From positions 1 through 13,569 of the forward strand of contig DATDWF010000076.1 of NCBI GenBank assembly GCA_035289745.1: a DNA stretch of 13,569 nucleotides, written 5' to 3'. Below, one piece after another: positions 1 to 6,753 of this stretch. The stretch is from JAUYQE01 sp035289745 (GTDB lineage: Archaea; Nanobdellota; Nanobdellia; Woesearchaeales; GW2011-AR9). The translations under genes and the position numbers were made by a program. The notes below the pieces were generated by a model, which ran no database searches, was not told the origin of the DNA, and worked only from the letters and a program-made list of their open reading frames with translations. The stretch's first letter is position 1. Every line of letters begins with the position of its first letter.

Positions 1-38
1 CAAGACAATAAAATAGCAGCAGCCAGAACTTCTATCTT

Positions 39-82
39 TCGCAATTCATCCCCAACGCTAAAGCGTGGTGATTTCTTGCTCA
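39..82 (+). mobile_element. possible IS200/IS605-type right-end hairpin
   Basis: A short hairpin is visible: ACGCT and AGCGT pair around an AA loop at about 51-62, and flanking CC/GG can extend the stem past a bulged A. It is preceded by AATTCATCCCC and followed by GATTTCTTGCTC. From memory, this arrangement (ATTCATCCCC, stem with a TAAAG-like loop, TTTCTTGC) is typical of the right end of IS200/IS605-family (TnpB) elements, where it also forms the end of the guide-type RNA. The rest of such an element would lie left of the window and no TnpB domain can be read here, so this may be a solo remnant or only a look-alike. Confidence 0.35.
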
Positions 83-131
83 AAAGTTATTTAATCGCCC
101 AGAACTCAAAAGCAAGCACAGCGAAGCAGAA

Positions 132-201
132 GAACCCTCACTACCGTAACTTCCACGCCGCTTTCTTTCTCTTCTCTTTAACTAATCCTTTCAATCCTGC
201 T
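132..201. repeat. 70-base direct repeat, copy 1 (detached gene tail)
   Basis: This stretch matches 1488-1557 at 69 of 70 positions with a constant offset of 1356. In copy 2 it is the 3' end of the intact minus-strand gene at 1494-1892; here only about 20 codons of that gene remain. The one mismatch (T at 142, C at 1498) turns the last TGG codon into TAG. A weaker, ungapped match at the same offset continues left over 92-131 (25 of 40 identical by hand). The two copies bracket the MNT/HEPN operon. Confidence 0.9.
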
Positions 202-262
202 AACAAGAGAAGATGGGCACCAAAGATAAAAAGTAGTCGTGGAAAAGAGGGCAATAGAAAGC

Positions 263-270
263 TTTATATA
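263..270 (+). promoter_or_regulatory. TATA box of the MNT/HEPN operon
   Basis: TTTATATA starts 37 bases before the ATG at 300, giving a very short leader. Three TTAAC pentamers follow at 271-275, 282-286 and 292-296, spaced 11 and 10 bases, and the last two fall in the inverted arrangement GTTAA-N6-TTAAC (281-296). This is a plausible operator for the winged-helix domain of the first gene. Confidence 0.6.
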
Positions 271-299
271 TTAACCAACAGTTAACAGTTATTAACAAC

Positions 300-899
300 A
301 TGGTAACAAGCAATGTAGCCACTAAAAGCGTACTCCTTCATCTCTTAAAAGACTTTTATAGTACGCACACCATTTCTCTTTTAGCAAAAGAATTGGGCTT
401 AAGCCGTGTTGGGATTTGGAAGATTCTCAAAAAGTTCGAGAGTAGTAAATATGTTCTCTTAAAAAATGTCGGAACTGGTAAAACAAGTGCTTTTATAATA
501 ACCTTGAACTGGGAGAATCCGCTGGTTGAGAAATTGTTATCTCTTTATCTAACAGAAGAAGCTTTAAAGCAGAAGCGGTGGCAGGTTAATTTTATAGATT
601 TAGAGAGAGTAACCAATTTTGTAATTCTGTATGGGAGTATTTTACCATCTCCACAACAGGCAAATGATATTGATATTTTAGGGATCGCTTCTAAGAAGAA
701 CTTAGTTAAAATACATACGGTTCTTGAGAAAGCCCAGAAAACACAATCTAAAAAAATTCATTCCATTAATGTTATAGAGAGTGAGTTTAAAGCAGAACTC
801 AAAAAGCAAAACAAAGCTTTTATAGATGCCGTTAAAAAAGGAGTGATCCTATTTGGACAAGATAAATTTGTTATGTTTATGAAGGGAATGGCAAAATGA
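300..899 (+). CDS. MNT-type nucleotidyltransferase antitoxin with N-terminal winged helix
   Basis: The protein has 199 residues. Residues 10-60 look like a winged helix-turn-helix (ISLLAKELGLSRVGIWKILKKFE). Residues 105-160 hold a minimal nucleotidyltransferase core: LYGS (110-113), then D123-I-D125, a GS-x9-DxD pattern close to the GS-x10-DxD of MntA proteins; E160 is a possible third carboxylate. In characterised MNT/HEPN pairs the nucleotidyltransferase neutralises the HEPN ribonuclease by transferring AMP to it, so an antitoxin role is inferred here. The winged helix suggests it also represses its own promoter. The stop overlaps the start of the HEPN gene (ATGA, 896-899), as expected for a coupled pair. 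The gene is visibly more AT-rich than mutS or thrS, suggesting transfer. Confidence 0.85.
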   Translation: MVTSNVATKSVLLHLLKDFYSTHTISLLAKELGLSRVGIWKILKKFESSKYVLLKNVGTGKTSAFIITLNWENPLVEKLLSLYLTEEALKQKRWQVNFIDLERVTNFVILYGSILPSPQQANDIDILGIASKKNLVKIHTVLEKAQKTQSKKIHSINVIESEFKAELKKQNKAFIDAVKKGVILFGQDKFVMFMKGMAK

Positions 900-1438
900 C
901 AATCAAACCAAAAGTTTTTGAGTGCTTTTCCCTTGCGAGGAAAGAAGAAGAAAAAGGAAAAAAGCACAAAGGACTGCTTTTTGTTGGCAGAGATGATAAG
1001 AGAGCCGAGGAGTATGTCCAAAAAGCAAAAGTAAATTTACAGTTGTGCGAACTGTACAAAAAGCAACGGATGGACTATAAGATCCCCGAAGAATGGTTCT
1101 ATAGTCAATATTATTGTGCTCTAGCCATTTTAGCAAAGTTTGGTGTAGAAAGCAGAAGTCAAAAATGCACCGCTTTATTTTTGCGCTATGTGAAAGATAA
1201 AGGCCTGATTGATTATGATGATGAGTTTATTGACAGAATTATGGTGTACAAAGAAAAAGAGGAAGAGACAGACGTGGATGAACGAGAAAAAGCAAGATAC
1301 GGCTCTTCAGTTCAGAGTGAGGAGATCATACAAAAGTATAACTTTATGATGGGTGTGTGCAAAAGGTGTATTTCTACTTGTGAAGAAATTGTGTTTTCGG
1401 ATAAAGAGTTTAAATTTCCAAAAGAATTGCCTGAGTGA
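896..1438 (+). CDS. HEPN-domain protein, probable toxin of an MNT/HEPN module
   Basis: The protein has 180 residues, mostly helical. The HEPN signature is seen around residues 65-97: EEWFYSQYYCALAILAKFG followed by ESRSQKCTALFL, which matches the usual YY-x-A-x-x-ALLAKxG-x-x-x-(K/R)xH helix pair, but with Gln where His is frequent. The usual R-x4-6-H catalytic motif of HEPN ribonucleases is not obvious; the nearest candidate is R130-E-K-A-R-Y135 in the C-terminal helix region, which resembles the R-x-x-A-x-Y motif I associate with other HEPN families. The gene starts inside the end of the MNT gene. The function as an RNase-type toxin is inferred from family and context; a non-catalytic partner is possible. 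Confidence 0.75.
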   Translation: MTIKPKVFECFSLARKEEEKGKKHKGLLFVGRDDKRAEEYVQKAKVNLQLCELYKKQRMDYKIPEEWFYSQYYCALAILAKFGVESRSQKCTALFLRYVKDKGLIDYDDEFIDRIMVYKEKEEETDVDEREKARYGSSVQSEEIIQKYNFMMGVCKRCISTCEEIVFSDKEFKFPKELPE

Positions 1439-1487
1439 AATGACCACTAATTCCTCCGAGCCAAAAAGCGAACACCGCGCACTCGAC

Positions 1488-1557
1488 GAACCCTCACCAC
1501 CGTAACTTCCACGCCGCTTTCTTTCTCTTCTCTTTAACTAATCCTTTCAATCCTGCT
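1488..1557. repeat. 70-base direct repeat, copy 2 (in place in its gene)
   Basis: This is the partner of 132-201. It covers the last 20 or so codons and the stop of the minus-strand gene at 1494-1892, plus 6 bases downstream. Identity ends sharply on the right, inside the coding sequence (1558 against 202), but fades gradually on the left over 1448-1487. Confidence 0.9.
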
Positions 1558-1892
1558 TCCTGCGCCCGATGCAGGAACGCTTCGGCGAGCCGCTGCATGC
1601 GGATGCCTGCCAGAGCCGCATCATTCTCGAAGAATTCCGTGCGCTCCAACAACGTATCGAGAACTTTCGCTTGTGCTTTAAGGTTTGTCTGCTGCAGTTC
1701 TTTCCGCGCCACGGCATATTCGCTTTCCAACTCTTCTAACGCGCGAAGTTCGGCGTGCAGGCGCTGGCTTTCTCTCGGTAATCCTTCCAAGAATTCCAAT
1801 AAAGCCTGAATATCTTTCGAAGGCTCGAGCTTTTCCCGTTCGGCCTTCCCGCCCACCAGCCTCTTCCACCACTTTTTCTCATACCACGGCAT
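1494..1892 (-). CDS. hypothetical coiled-coil protein, 132 residues
   Basis: I do not recognise a family. The N-terminus (MPWYEKKWWKRLVGG) is aromatic and basic; residues 25-120 are rich in Glu, Leu, Ala, Gln and Arg with a heptad-like pattern (ELRALEELESEYAVARKEL), so a helical bundle or coiled coil is likely; the C-terminus is strongly basic (VKEKRKKAAWKLRW). There is no signal peptide or membrane segment. The start at 1892 is supported by TTTAAATC exactly 30 bases upstream. The 3' end is duplicated at 132-201, on the far side of the MNT/HEPN operon. Acidic and basic parts could suit a nucleic-acid or protein scaffold, but that is a guess. Confidence 0.7.
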   Translation of the reverse strand: MPWYEKKWWKRLVGGKAEREKLEPSKDIQALLEFLEGLPRESQRLHAELRALEELESEYAVARKELQQTNLKAQAKVLDTLLERTEFFENDAALAGIRMQRLAEAFLHRAQEAGLKGLVKEKRKKAAWKLRW

Positions 1893-1914
1893 AGCGAGAA
1901 TAAAAGAGAGAAAG

Positions 1915-1922
1915 GATTTAAA
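1915..1922 (-). promoter_or_regulatory. TATA box of the 132-residue gene
   Basis: TTTAAATC on the minus strand has its first T 30 bases from the ATG at 1892, which predicts a leaderless transcript. Confidence 0.6.
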
Positions 1923-1943
1923 TGTTTTTATCCGGCGGGGGCC

Positions 1944-2825
1944 TCAGTTCAGGTTCTTCTTATCGGCCGGATCAAGCGGTGGTATTGAAGCATCATCCTG
2001 CTGAAAAGCATCCGCTGAGCCCCCAACAATTTCCTGAACAAACTGTCCTGCAGCCCACCGGCTCAGGATGTTCTTAATAATTCCGGTGGCTTCCTGTTCA
2101 AGATACGCTGAGGAACGATCCTTAACCTGAGCAACCATCTCCGGTGAAGAAAGTGCTGCAGAGAGATAGCCCATATGCTCGACGACGGCTGGATAGTTGT
2201 TACTCGCTCCGTCGATACGGATAACCGCAGAATCCCGCACTTCCCGAGCCAACAGATACTCCAGCTCGGAACGCTCCGGGAAAGCACCATTTTCTGTGAG
2301 CTGTATGAGAGTGTCCCAGGATTGCGTTTTTGCACCGAATGCTTCTCTGGATTCCTCGATAGCTACCTTGTAGACCAATGCCCCCTCTTCTGCTTTTCCC
2401 TGCTCTTCCCAATACTTTTTAACCACAGAGAGGGCCTCTTGAGGCACCAAGTCTGACGAGAAAAGGAGATACATCCTTCCCGACTGCAACTGATGAGGGC
2501 TGTAAGTCCTCTGAAGAAGATGCCTTGTTCTTTCCTCGCCTTGAGCGATATCCGGAATGGCATCAGAAGGCAGCATTTTCAAAGAATAAACTAGGTCTGA
2601 ATCATCTTCTTGCGGCTCGCTCCCGGGGCCGTCAAGAGGGATGCCTTGCGCCGTGGTTTGGAGATATGCCAAAACTTCATCGCAGGAGGGCACGACAAAC
2701 CGGGAAAGCCGGGTGATTTGGGTGGCAGGCATACTCTCTTGTTCAGAAAACATAATATCTGCATCTCTGCCATAAACACTATCCGGAACCAGGCAGGCAT
2801 AAGTGGGCAGAACGAGTGGTGCCAT
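1944..2825 (-). CDS. hypothetical protein, 293 residues
   Basis: No family is recognised. The sequence looks like a soluble protein of mixed composition without a membrane segment. Residues 60-80 are an acidic linker (PGSEPQEDDSD) and the last 25 residues are polar and Pro/Asp-rich. A segment at about 195-270 (EVRDSAVIRIDGASNNYPAVVEHMG) has regular helix/strand alternation. The start is supported by TTTATAAA 31 bases upstream. It is transcribed away from mutS, sharing a 147-base divergent promoter region, so co-regulation is possible but there is no evidence of a role in repair. Confidence 0.7.
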   Translation of the reverse strand: MAPLVLPTYACLVPDSVYGRDADIMFSEQESMPATQITRLSRFVVPSCDEVLAYLQTTAQGIPLDGPGSEPQEDDSDLVYSLKMLPSDAIPDIAQGEERTRHLLQRTYSPHQLQSGRMYLLFSSDLVPQEALSVVKKYWEEQGKAEEGALVYKVAIEESREAFGAKTQSWDTLIQLTENGAFPERSELEYLLAREVRDSAVIRIDGASNNYPAVVEHMGYLSAALSSPEMVAQVKDRSSAYLEQEATGIIKNILSRWAAGQFVQEIVGGSADAFQQDDASIPPLDPADKKNLN

Positions 2826-2848
2826 AGGATTTTCCAGAAGGTCTTCTT

Positions 2849-2856
2849 TTTATAAA
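2849..2856 (-). promoter_or_regulatory. TATA box of the 293-residue gene
   Basis: TTTATAAA, a palindrome, has its first minus-strand T 31 bases from the ATG at 2825. It forms the left half of the divergent promoter region shared with mutS. Confidence 0.6.
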
Positions 2857-2942
2857 GATTTGTGGTCTCGTGTTCAAAAATCGTTTCTCCTGCCATCAGG
2901 TATGTATATGCAAGCCGATACCGCCAGTCTTCTATAACAATC

Positions 2943-2950
2943 TTTAAATC
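2943..2950 (+). promoter_or_regulatory. TATA box of mutS
   Basis: TTTAAATC lies 30 bases before an in-frame GTG at 2973. The same spacing holds for mutL and the 132-residue gene, and this decides the start chosen for mutS. The open frame continues left to 2862, but those codons would lie upstream of, or inside, the promoter. Confidence 0.6.
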
Positions 2951-2972
2951 ATTCCTTTCTCCTCCACCGCAG

Positions 2973-5528
2973 GTGAACAGCATAACTAGTATGCATATGG
3001 AAAACCACATGGAAAACACCAAAAATAAGCAAGCCGAAAGTGTCCTTTCCATCCCGGCAGAGCAGCTCACCCCCGGCATGCGCCAATATCAGGAGGTGAA
3101 ACGGCAGCATCCGGACTGCGTCGTCATGCTGCGCATGGGTGATTTCTATGAGATGTTTTATGAGGATGCCATTACCGCATCCCGAGAATTGGAAATAACG
3201 CTCACCGCCCGCGGAAAAGGAGAAAAGCAGGCGCCCCTGGCTGGGGTTCCTTACCATGCTTTAGAAACCTATCTCGGCAGGCTCGTTAAGAAAGGCTACA
3301 AGATAGCTATCGTCGAGCAGCTGGAAGACCCCAAGCAGGCCAAAGGCTTGGTCAAACGCGGCTTAGTCCGCATCGTCACTCCCGGAACGGTCATCGAATC
3401 ATCGTTGCTGGATGAAAGGGAGAACAATTATATCATGGCCATAACGAGCACGGATACCGGATTTTCTCTGGCCGCCAGCGATCTCTCGACGGGAGAATTT
3501 TTTACGACGATACTGCCCACGGAGCAAGACGTGCTCAACGAAATTGCCCGAATGCAGCCGAAAGAATGCCTGCTGCCTGAAAGCTTGGGCGTGAATCAGC
3601 AATTGGTGCAGCGGCTCCAGGCAAGTGGCTGCTTCTTACAGCCAATGGAAGACTATTTTTTCTCGCTGGAAAAAGCCAAGCAGGCTATCTTTGACCACTT
3701 TTCCATTTCCTCGCTGGAAAGTTTCGGCTTGCAGGAACAGCCGGCAAGTGTGAAAGCAGCAGGAGCGCTGCTGCATTATCTCAAAGAAACGCAGAAGAAC
3801 AGCTTGTCGCACCTGAAGACACTCTCTCTTCGCAGCAACAGTACCGCCATGCTGCTGGACAGCAGCACGTTCCGAAATCTCGAGCTCGTCACCAATATAC
3901 GTGATGGCTCTTCGCGAGGAACGCTGCTTTCTATCATGGATAAAACGGTAACGGCTTTAGGGGGGCGCCTGCTTAAGCACTGGCTGAAAGCCCCGCTGCT
4001 GCAGCGGGAGCGCATCGAGCAGCGGTTAGATGCAGTTGGTGAATTAAAATCGCAAGTTATCCTGCAGGAAGAGCTGCGGGACGTGCTGCAACGGACCGCT
4101 GACTTGGAACGGCTCATCGGCCGGGTGAACTATGGAACTGCCTCGCCAAGAGATCTGCTGGCACTGAAAAATACCTTGCAGCAATTGCCTCAACTGCGAG
4201 AAAAAATACAGCAGTGCCGCAGCCTGTTGCTCAGAACTGTTGCTAAAATTGATCCTCTGCAAGAGCTGGCCGCCCTGCTAGAAGCTGCCGTGCGGGAAGA
4301 TGCGCCTATTTCCGTGCGAGAAGGCGGCATGATAAAAAAAGAATACCATGACGAGCTGCGGCGGCTGCAGGAACTGGCGGCGAACAGCAAGCAATACTTG
4401 CAGGCGCTGGAGCAGCAAGAGCGGGAAAAGACGGGTATTCCGACGCTGCGCATTAGCTATAACAACATCTTCGGGTATTATATCGAAATTACCAAGAAAA
4501 ATGTGCATCTGGTCCCGCCGCAGTATATCCGGAAGCAAACCACCGTGAACGGCGAGCGCTATATAACGGAAGAGCTGAAGCAGGAAGAAGAGAAAATCCT
4601 GGGAGCGCAGGAAAAAATTGAGGTGCTGGAGTACCAATTATTTCAAGAGCTCGTGCAGCGCTGCGCGGAAAAAACGGAAGCTATCCAGAAAGCCGCTTCG
4701 GCTATTGCCCTGCTGGACGTGCTGTGTTCACTCGCAAAAGTGGCATTAGAGCAGCGCTACATGCGGCCGCAATTCGTGTCGGAGAACGTGCTGCAGATCA
4801 CCAAAGGGCGGCATCCGGTCGTCGAGCAGAAAGAGCCGCGCTTTGTAGCGAATGATGTGCTGCTGAATCCCGGCGAGATGCTGCTGATCACCGGGCCGAA
4901 CATGGCGGGGAAATCAACTATCCTGCGGCAAACCGCATTGATTGTCCTGCTGGCCCAGATGGGCAGTTTCGTTCCTGCAGAGAAAGCTGTCTTGGGCATT
5001 GTGGATAGAATTTTTACGCGGGTGGGAGCATCTGATGACTTAGCAGCCGGGCAATCTACGTTCATGGTAGAAATGCAGGAAACGGCAGCCATCCTGCACA
5101 ATGCGACAGAGCGCAGCCTGTTGATCATCGACGAGATCGGCCGGGGCACGAGCACGTTTGATGGCGTCGCCATTGCCTGGAGTGTGGCCGAGCATCTGCA
5201 TAATCAGATAAAAGCCAAGACGCTCTTTACCACGCATTATCACGTGCTGAATAAGCTGGCTGAAAAATGCCCGCGGATTAAGACGTACAACGTGGCCGTC
5301 AAGGAAACGGCGGGTGAAATCATCTTTTTACGGAAACTTATCGAAGGCGGCACGGACAAAAGTTATGGCGTGCATGTGGCGAAACTGGCAGGATTGCCGC
5401 AGGGCGTTGTACAGAGAGCGAAAGAAGTGCAGGAGATTCTGGAGCGCGATGATGACATGCTGCGGAAACTGCAGGTAAAGAAGATGCCAGAGCAGGTTTT
5501 GTTGTGGAAGTTTGGGGATGAAAAGTGA
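2973..5528 (+). CDS. mutS: DNA mismatch repair protein MutS
   Basis: Recognises mismatches and small loops in DNA and recruits MutL. With the chosen GTG start it has 851 residues, close to E. coli MutS (853). Order of domains: mismatch-binding domain I with the Phe-x-Glu reading motif (F58-Y-E60 in GDFYEMF), connector, core/lever and clamp, then the ATPase: Walker A GPNMAGKS (641-648, K647), Walker B LLIIDE (D720, E721) followed by IGRGTSTFDG, and the TTHYH switch (H755). It is a MutS1-type protein with all domains and should act as a dimer. The last residues, EQVLLWKFGDEK, contain Q-x-x-L-x-x-F (Q841-F847), which resembles a PCNA-interacting box. Later starts at ATG 2991 or 2997 are possible; GTG 2973 is preferred from promoter spacing. 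Bacterial-type family in an archaeal setting, so acquired by transfer. Confidence 0.96.
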   Translation: MNSITSMHMENHMENTKNKQAESVLSIPAEQLTPGMRQYQEVKRQHPDCVVMLRMGDFYEMFYEDAITASRELEITLTARGKGEKQAPLAGVPYHALETYLGRLVKKGYKIAIVEQLEDPKQAKGLVKRGLVRIVTPGTVIESSLLDERENNYIMAITSTDTGFSLAASDLSTGEFFTTILPTEQDVLNEIARMQPKECLLPESLGVNQQLVQRLQASGCFLQPMEDYFFSLEKAKQAIFDHFSISSLESFGLQEQPASVKAAGALLHYLKETQKNSLSHLKTLSLRSNSTAMLLDSSTFRNLELVTNIRDGSSRGTLLSIMDKTVTALGGRLLKHWLKAPLLQRERIEQRLDAVGELKSQVILQEELRDVLQRTADLERLIGRVNYGTASPRDLLALKNTLQQLPQLREKIQQCRSLLLRTVAKIDPLQELAALLEAAVREDAPISVREGGMIKKEYHDELRRLQELAANSKQYLQALEQQEREKTGIPTLRISYNNIFGYYIEITKKNVHLVPPQYIRKQTTVNGERYITEELKQEEEKILGAQEKIEVLEYQLFQELVQRCAEKTEAIQKAASAIALLDVLCSLAKVALEQRYMRPQFVSENVLQITKGRHPVVEQKEPRFVANDVLLNPGEMLLITGPNMAGKSTILRQTALIVLLAQMGSFVPAEKAVLGIVDRIFTRVGASDDLAAGQSTFMVEMQETAAILHNATERSLLIIDEIGRGTSTFDGVAIAWSVAEHLHNQIKAKTLFTTHYHVLNKLAEKCPRIKTYNVAVKETAGEIIFLRKLIEGGTDKSYGVHVAKLAGLPQGVVQRAKEVQEILERDDDMLRKLQVKKMPEQVLLWKFGDEK

Positions 5529-5568
5529 AGCAGCCGTGTTCTACTCGTTAGTAGTTATTTAAGAAAAG

Positions 5569-5576
5569 TTTAAAAA
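5569..5576 (+). promoter_or_regulatory. TATA box of the phosphoribosyltransferase-like gene
   Basis: TTTAAAAA lies 51 bases before the ATG at 5620. This predicts a leader of about 20 bases that begins near GAGGAG (5599-5604), a weak ribosome-binding candidate 15 bases from the start. Confidence 0.4.
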
Positions 5577-5619
5577 GTGGCTCTTTCTGAGGCCTATTGA
5601 GGAGACACTCTTTCAAACA

Positions 5620-6498
5620 ATGGCCTATCATTCCCCCTTCGAACCCCTGCAAAGCGCTTACCGCTTACTCGGCATTGAACGTATGCAATATTCCGGCTCT
5701 TTAGAGAACACCTTATTTCAATTGGAATCAATCGCATCTGCCAAAGAATGGACAACGACGGATTACGCCGATTTTGTTCTGCACCCACCCCGGGTCATCC
5801 GAGCGGTGGTGAACCAGAAAATACAATTTCCCGAGCATCAGTTAGAGGATGCAGTGCAGAAAGCTATTGCCTATGCCCTCAGAGCGTACCAAGAACCGCA
5901 GAAACTCCGAGCAGCTACCCAAGCCTTTCGAGAATATCTGCAAACCACAACACACGAGAAAATGCTCCTGTCGACAAGCATCAGCCAACGGCATGATTCG
6001 ACAACGTGGGATGCGTCTGCCCCTCACTTGTCGCAAGCCTCCGCGTTACGGCTTGCCCAAGAGACCAAAAAGGCGGATGTCCTTTTCATCGCTTTGGGGC
6101 ACGGAAGCGTAGCAGCGGGCATGGATGTGTATTTGCAGGCGACGCAGCGAAGAAAGAGAAACTCGCTCTTTTATGTGGTGCGCTTCTCGACTGATAAACA
6201 TAGTGACATCTCCCCCCACGTTTCGGTACGGGAAGCGGATTTTTTACGGAAAGAAGCGGAAAGAAAACCCATCGTCCTCTTTGATGAAGACGTATCTTCG
6301 GGAGAGACTATGGGAGAAGCATATGAATTCTTTTCTGACATCTTTGATGAAAAAGACCTGATCTTACTCACCAACTACGATATCAGTGGAGAATTGGAAA
6401 AGCTGAAAAAAAAGATTAAGAGACGGCTGGAGAGAGTAAACACGCCTCAAAGCTGCTCTTCCACGTACGCCACTATCTCCGCCGATTCGCCCAGATAA
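5620..6498 (+). CDS. phosphoribosyltransferase-fold protein (PRTase-like)
   Basis: The protein has 292 residues. The C-terminal half looks like a type I phosphoribosyltransferase domain: strand VLFIALGHGSVAAG (154-167) at the place of the pyrophosphate loop, then IVLFDEDVSSGETM (218-231), a divergent form of the PRPP-binding loop (VVLVDDVxTTGxT), with paired acidic residues and a GET turn. The N-terminal 140 residues are helical and unassigned. The substrate cannot be told; the divergent loop may mean a binding or regulatory role. The last 17 codons are antisense to the end of the glutaredoxin gene, and the final polar residues look like a non-conserved extension past a lost stop. No neighbour suggests a purine or pyrimidine pathway. 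Confidence 0.6.
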   Translation: MAYHSPFEPLQSAYRLLGIERMQYSGSLENTLFQLESIASAKEWTTTDYADFVLHPPRVIRAVVNQKIQFPEHQLEDAVQKAIAYALRAYQEPQKLRAATQAFREYLQTTTHEKMLLSTSISQRHDSTTWDASAPHLSQASALRLAQETKKADVLFIALGHGSVAAGMDVYLQATQRRKRNSLFYVVRFSTDKHSDISPHVSVREADFLRKEAERKPIVLFDEDVSSGETMGEAYEFFSDIFDEKDLILLTNYDISGELEKLKKKIKRRLERVNTPQSCSSTYATISADSPR

Positions 6499-6686
6499 AA
6501 ATCATCGATTCTCAGCACCGGAACCGTCAGCACGCCGCTCTTCTCAAGCAGTTCCCGGCGCAGAGGGTCGCTTCGGTCAGGGGGAACAGTTATTGTGTCG
6601 TACAAAAGCCCTTTTTCTTCCAATTTCTGCCGAACCAGTTCGCAGTATGGGCAGCCGTCGAGTTGGTAGAGGATGAGGTTAACCAT
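6447..6686 (-). CDS. glutaredoxin-like thiol-disulfide oxidoreductase
   Basis: The protein has 79 residues, the length of a single glutaredoxin/thioredoxin-fold domain, probably cytoplasmic. It begins with strand VNLILYQLDG followed by the redox motif CPYC (residues 12-15), then the cis-proline segment LTVPVLRIDD (TVP) and the helix SAEIVAYVEEQL at the end, with the GES that commonly precedes it in glutaredoxin and GST N-terminal domains. It should reduce disulfides with thiol donors; partners are unknown. TTTAAAAT 32 bases upstream supports the start. It converges with, and overlaps by 52 bases, the phosphoribosyltransferase-like gene. Confidence 0.85.
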   Translation of the reverse strand: MVNLILYQLDGCPYCELVRQKLEEKGLLYDTITVPPDRSDPLRRELLEKSGVLTVPVLRIDDFYLGESAEIVAYVEEQL

Positions 6687-6710
6687 AACGACAACAGACG
6701 CCTATCTGCT

Positions 6711-6718
6711 ATTTTAAA
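6711..6718 (-). promoter_or_regulatory. TATA box of the glutaredoxin-like gene
   Basis: TTTAAAAT on the minus strand has its first T 32 bases from the ATG at 6686, in line with a leaderless transcript. Confidence 0.5.
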
Positions 6719-6753
6719 CTATCGAACCCTCGAATGAAAATCCCAGCAAAAAG

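Noticed and set aside
76..285. Open frame of 69 codons over the left repeat
   Set aside because: It runs antisense through the detached gene tail and into the MNT promoter; the composition is not protein-like and no promoter fits.
2862..2972. N-terminal extension of mutS from the earliest ATG
   Set aside because: The codons lie upstream of, or inside, the TATA box and show no similarity to MutS.
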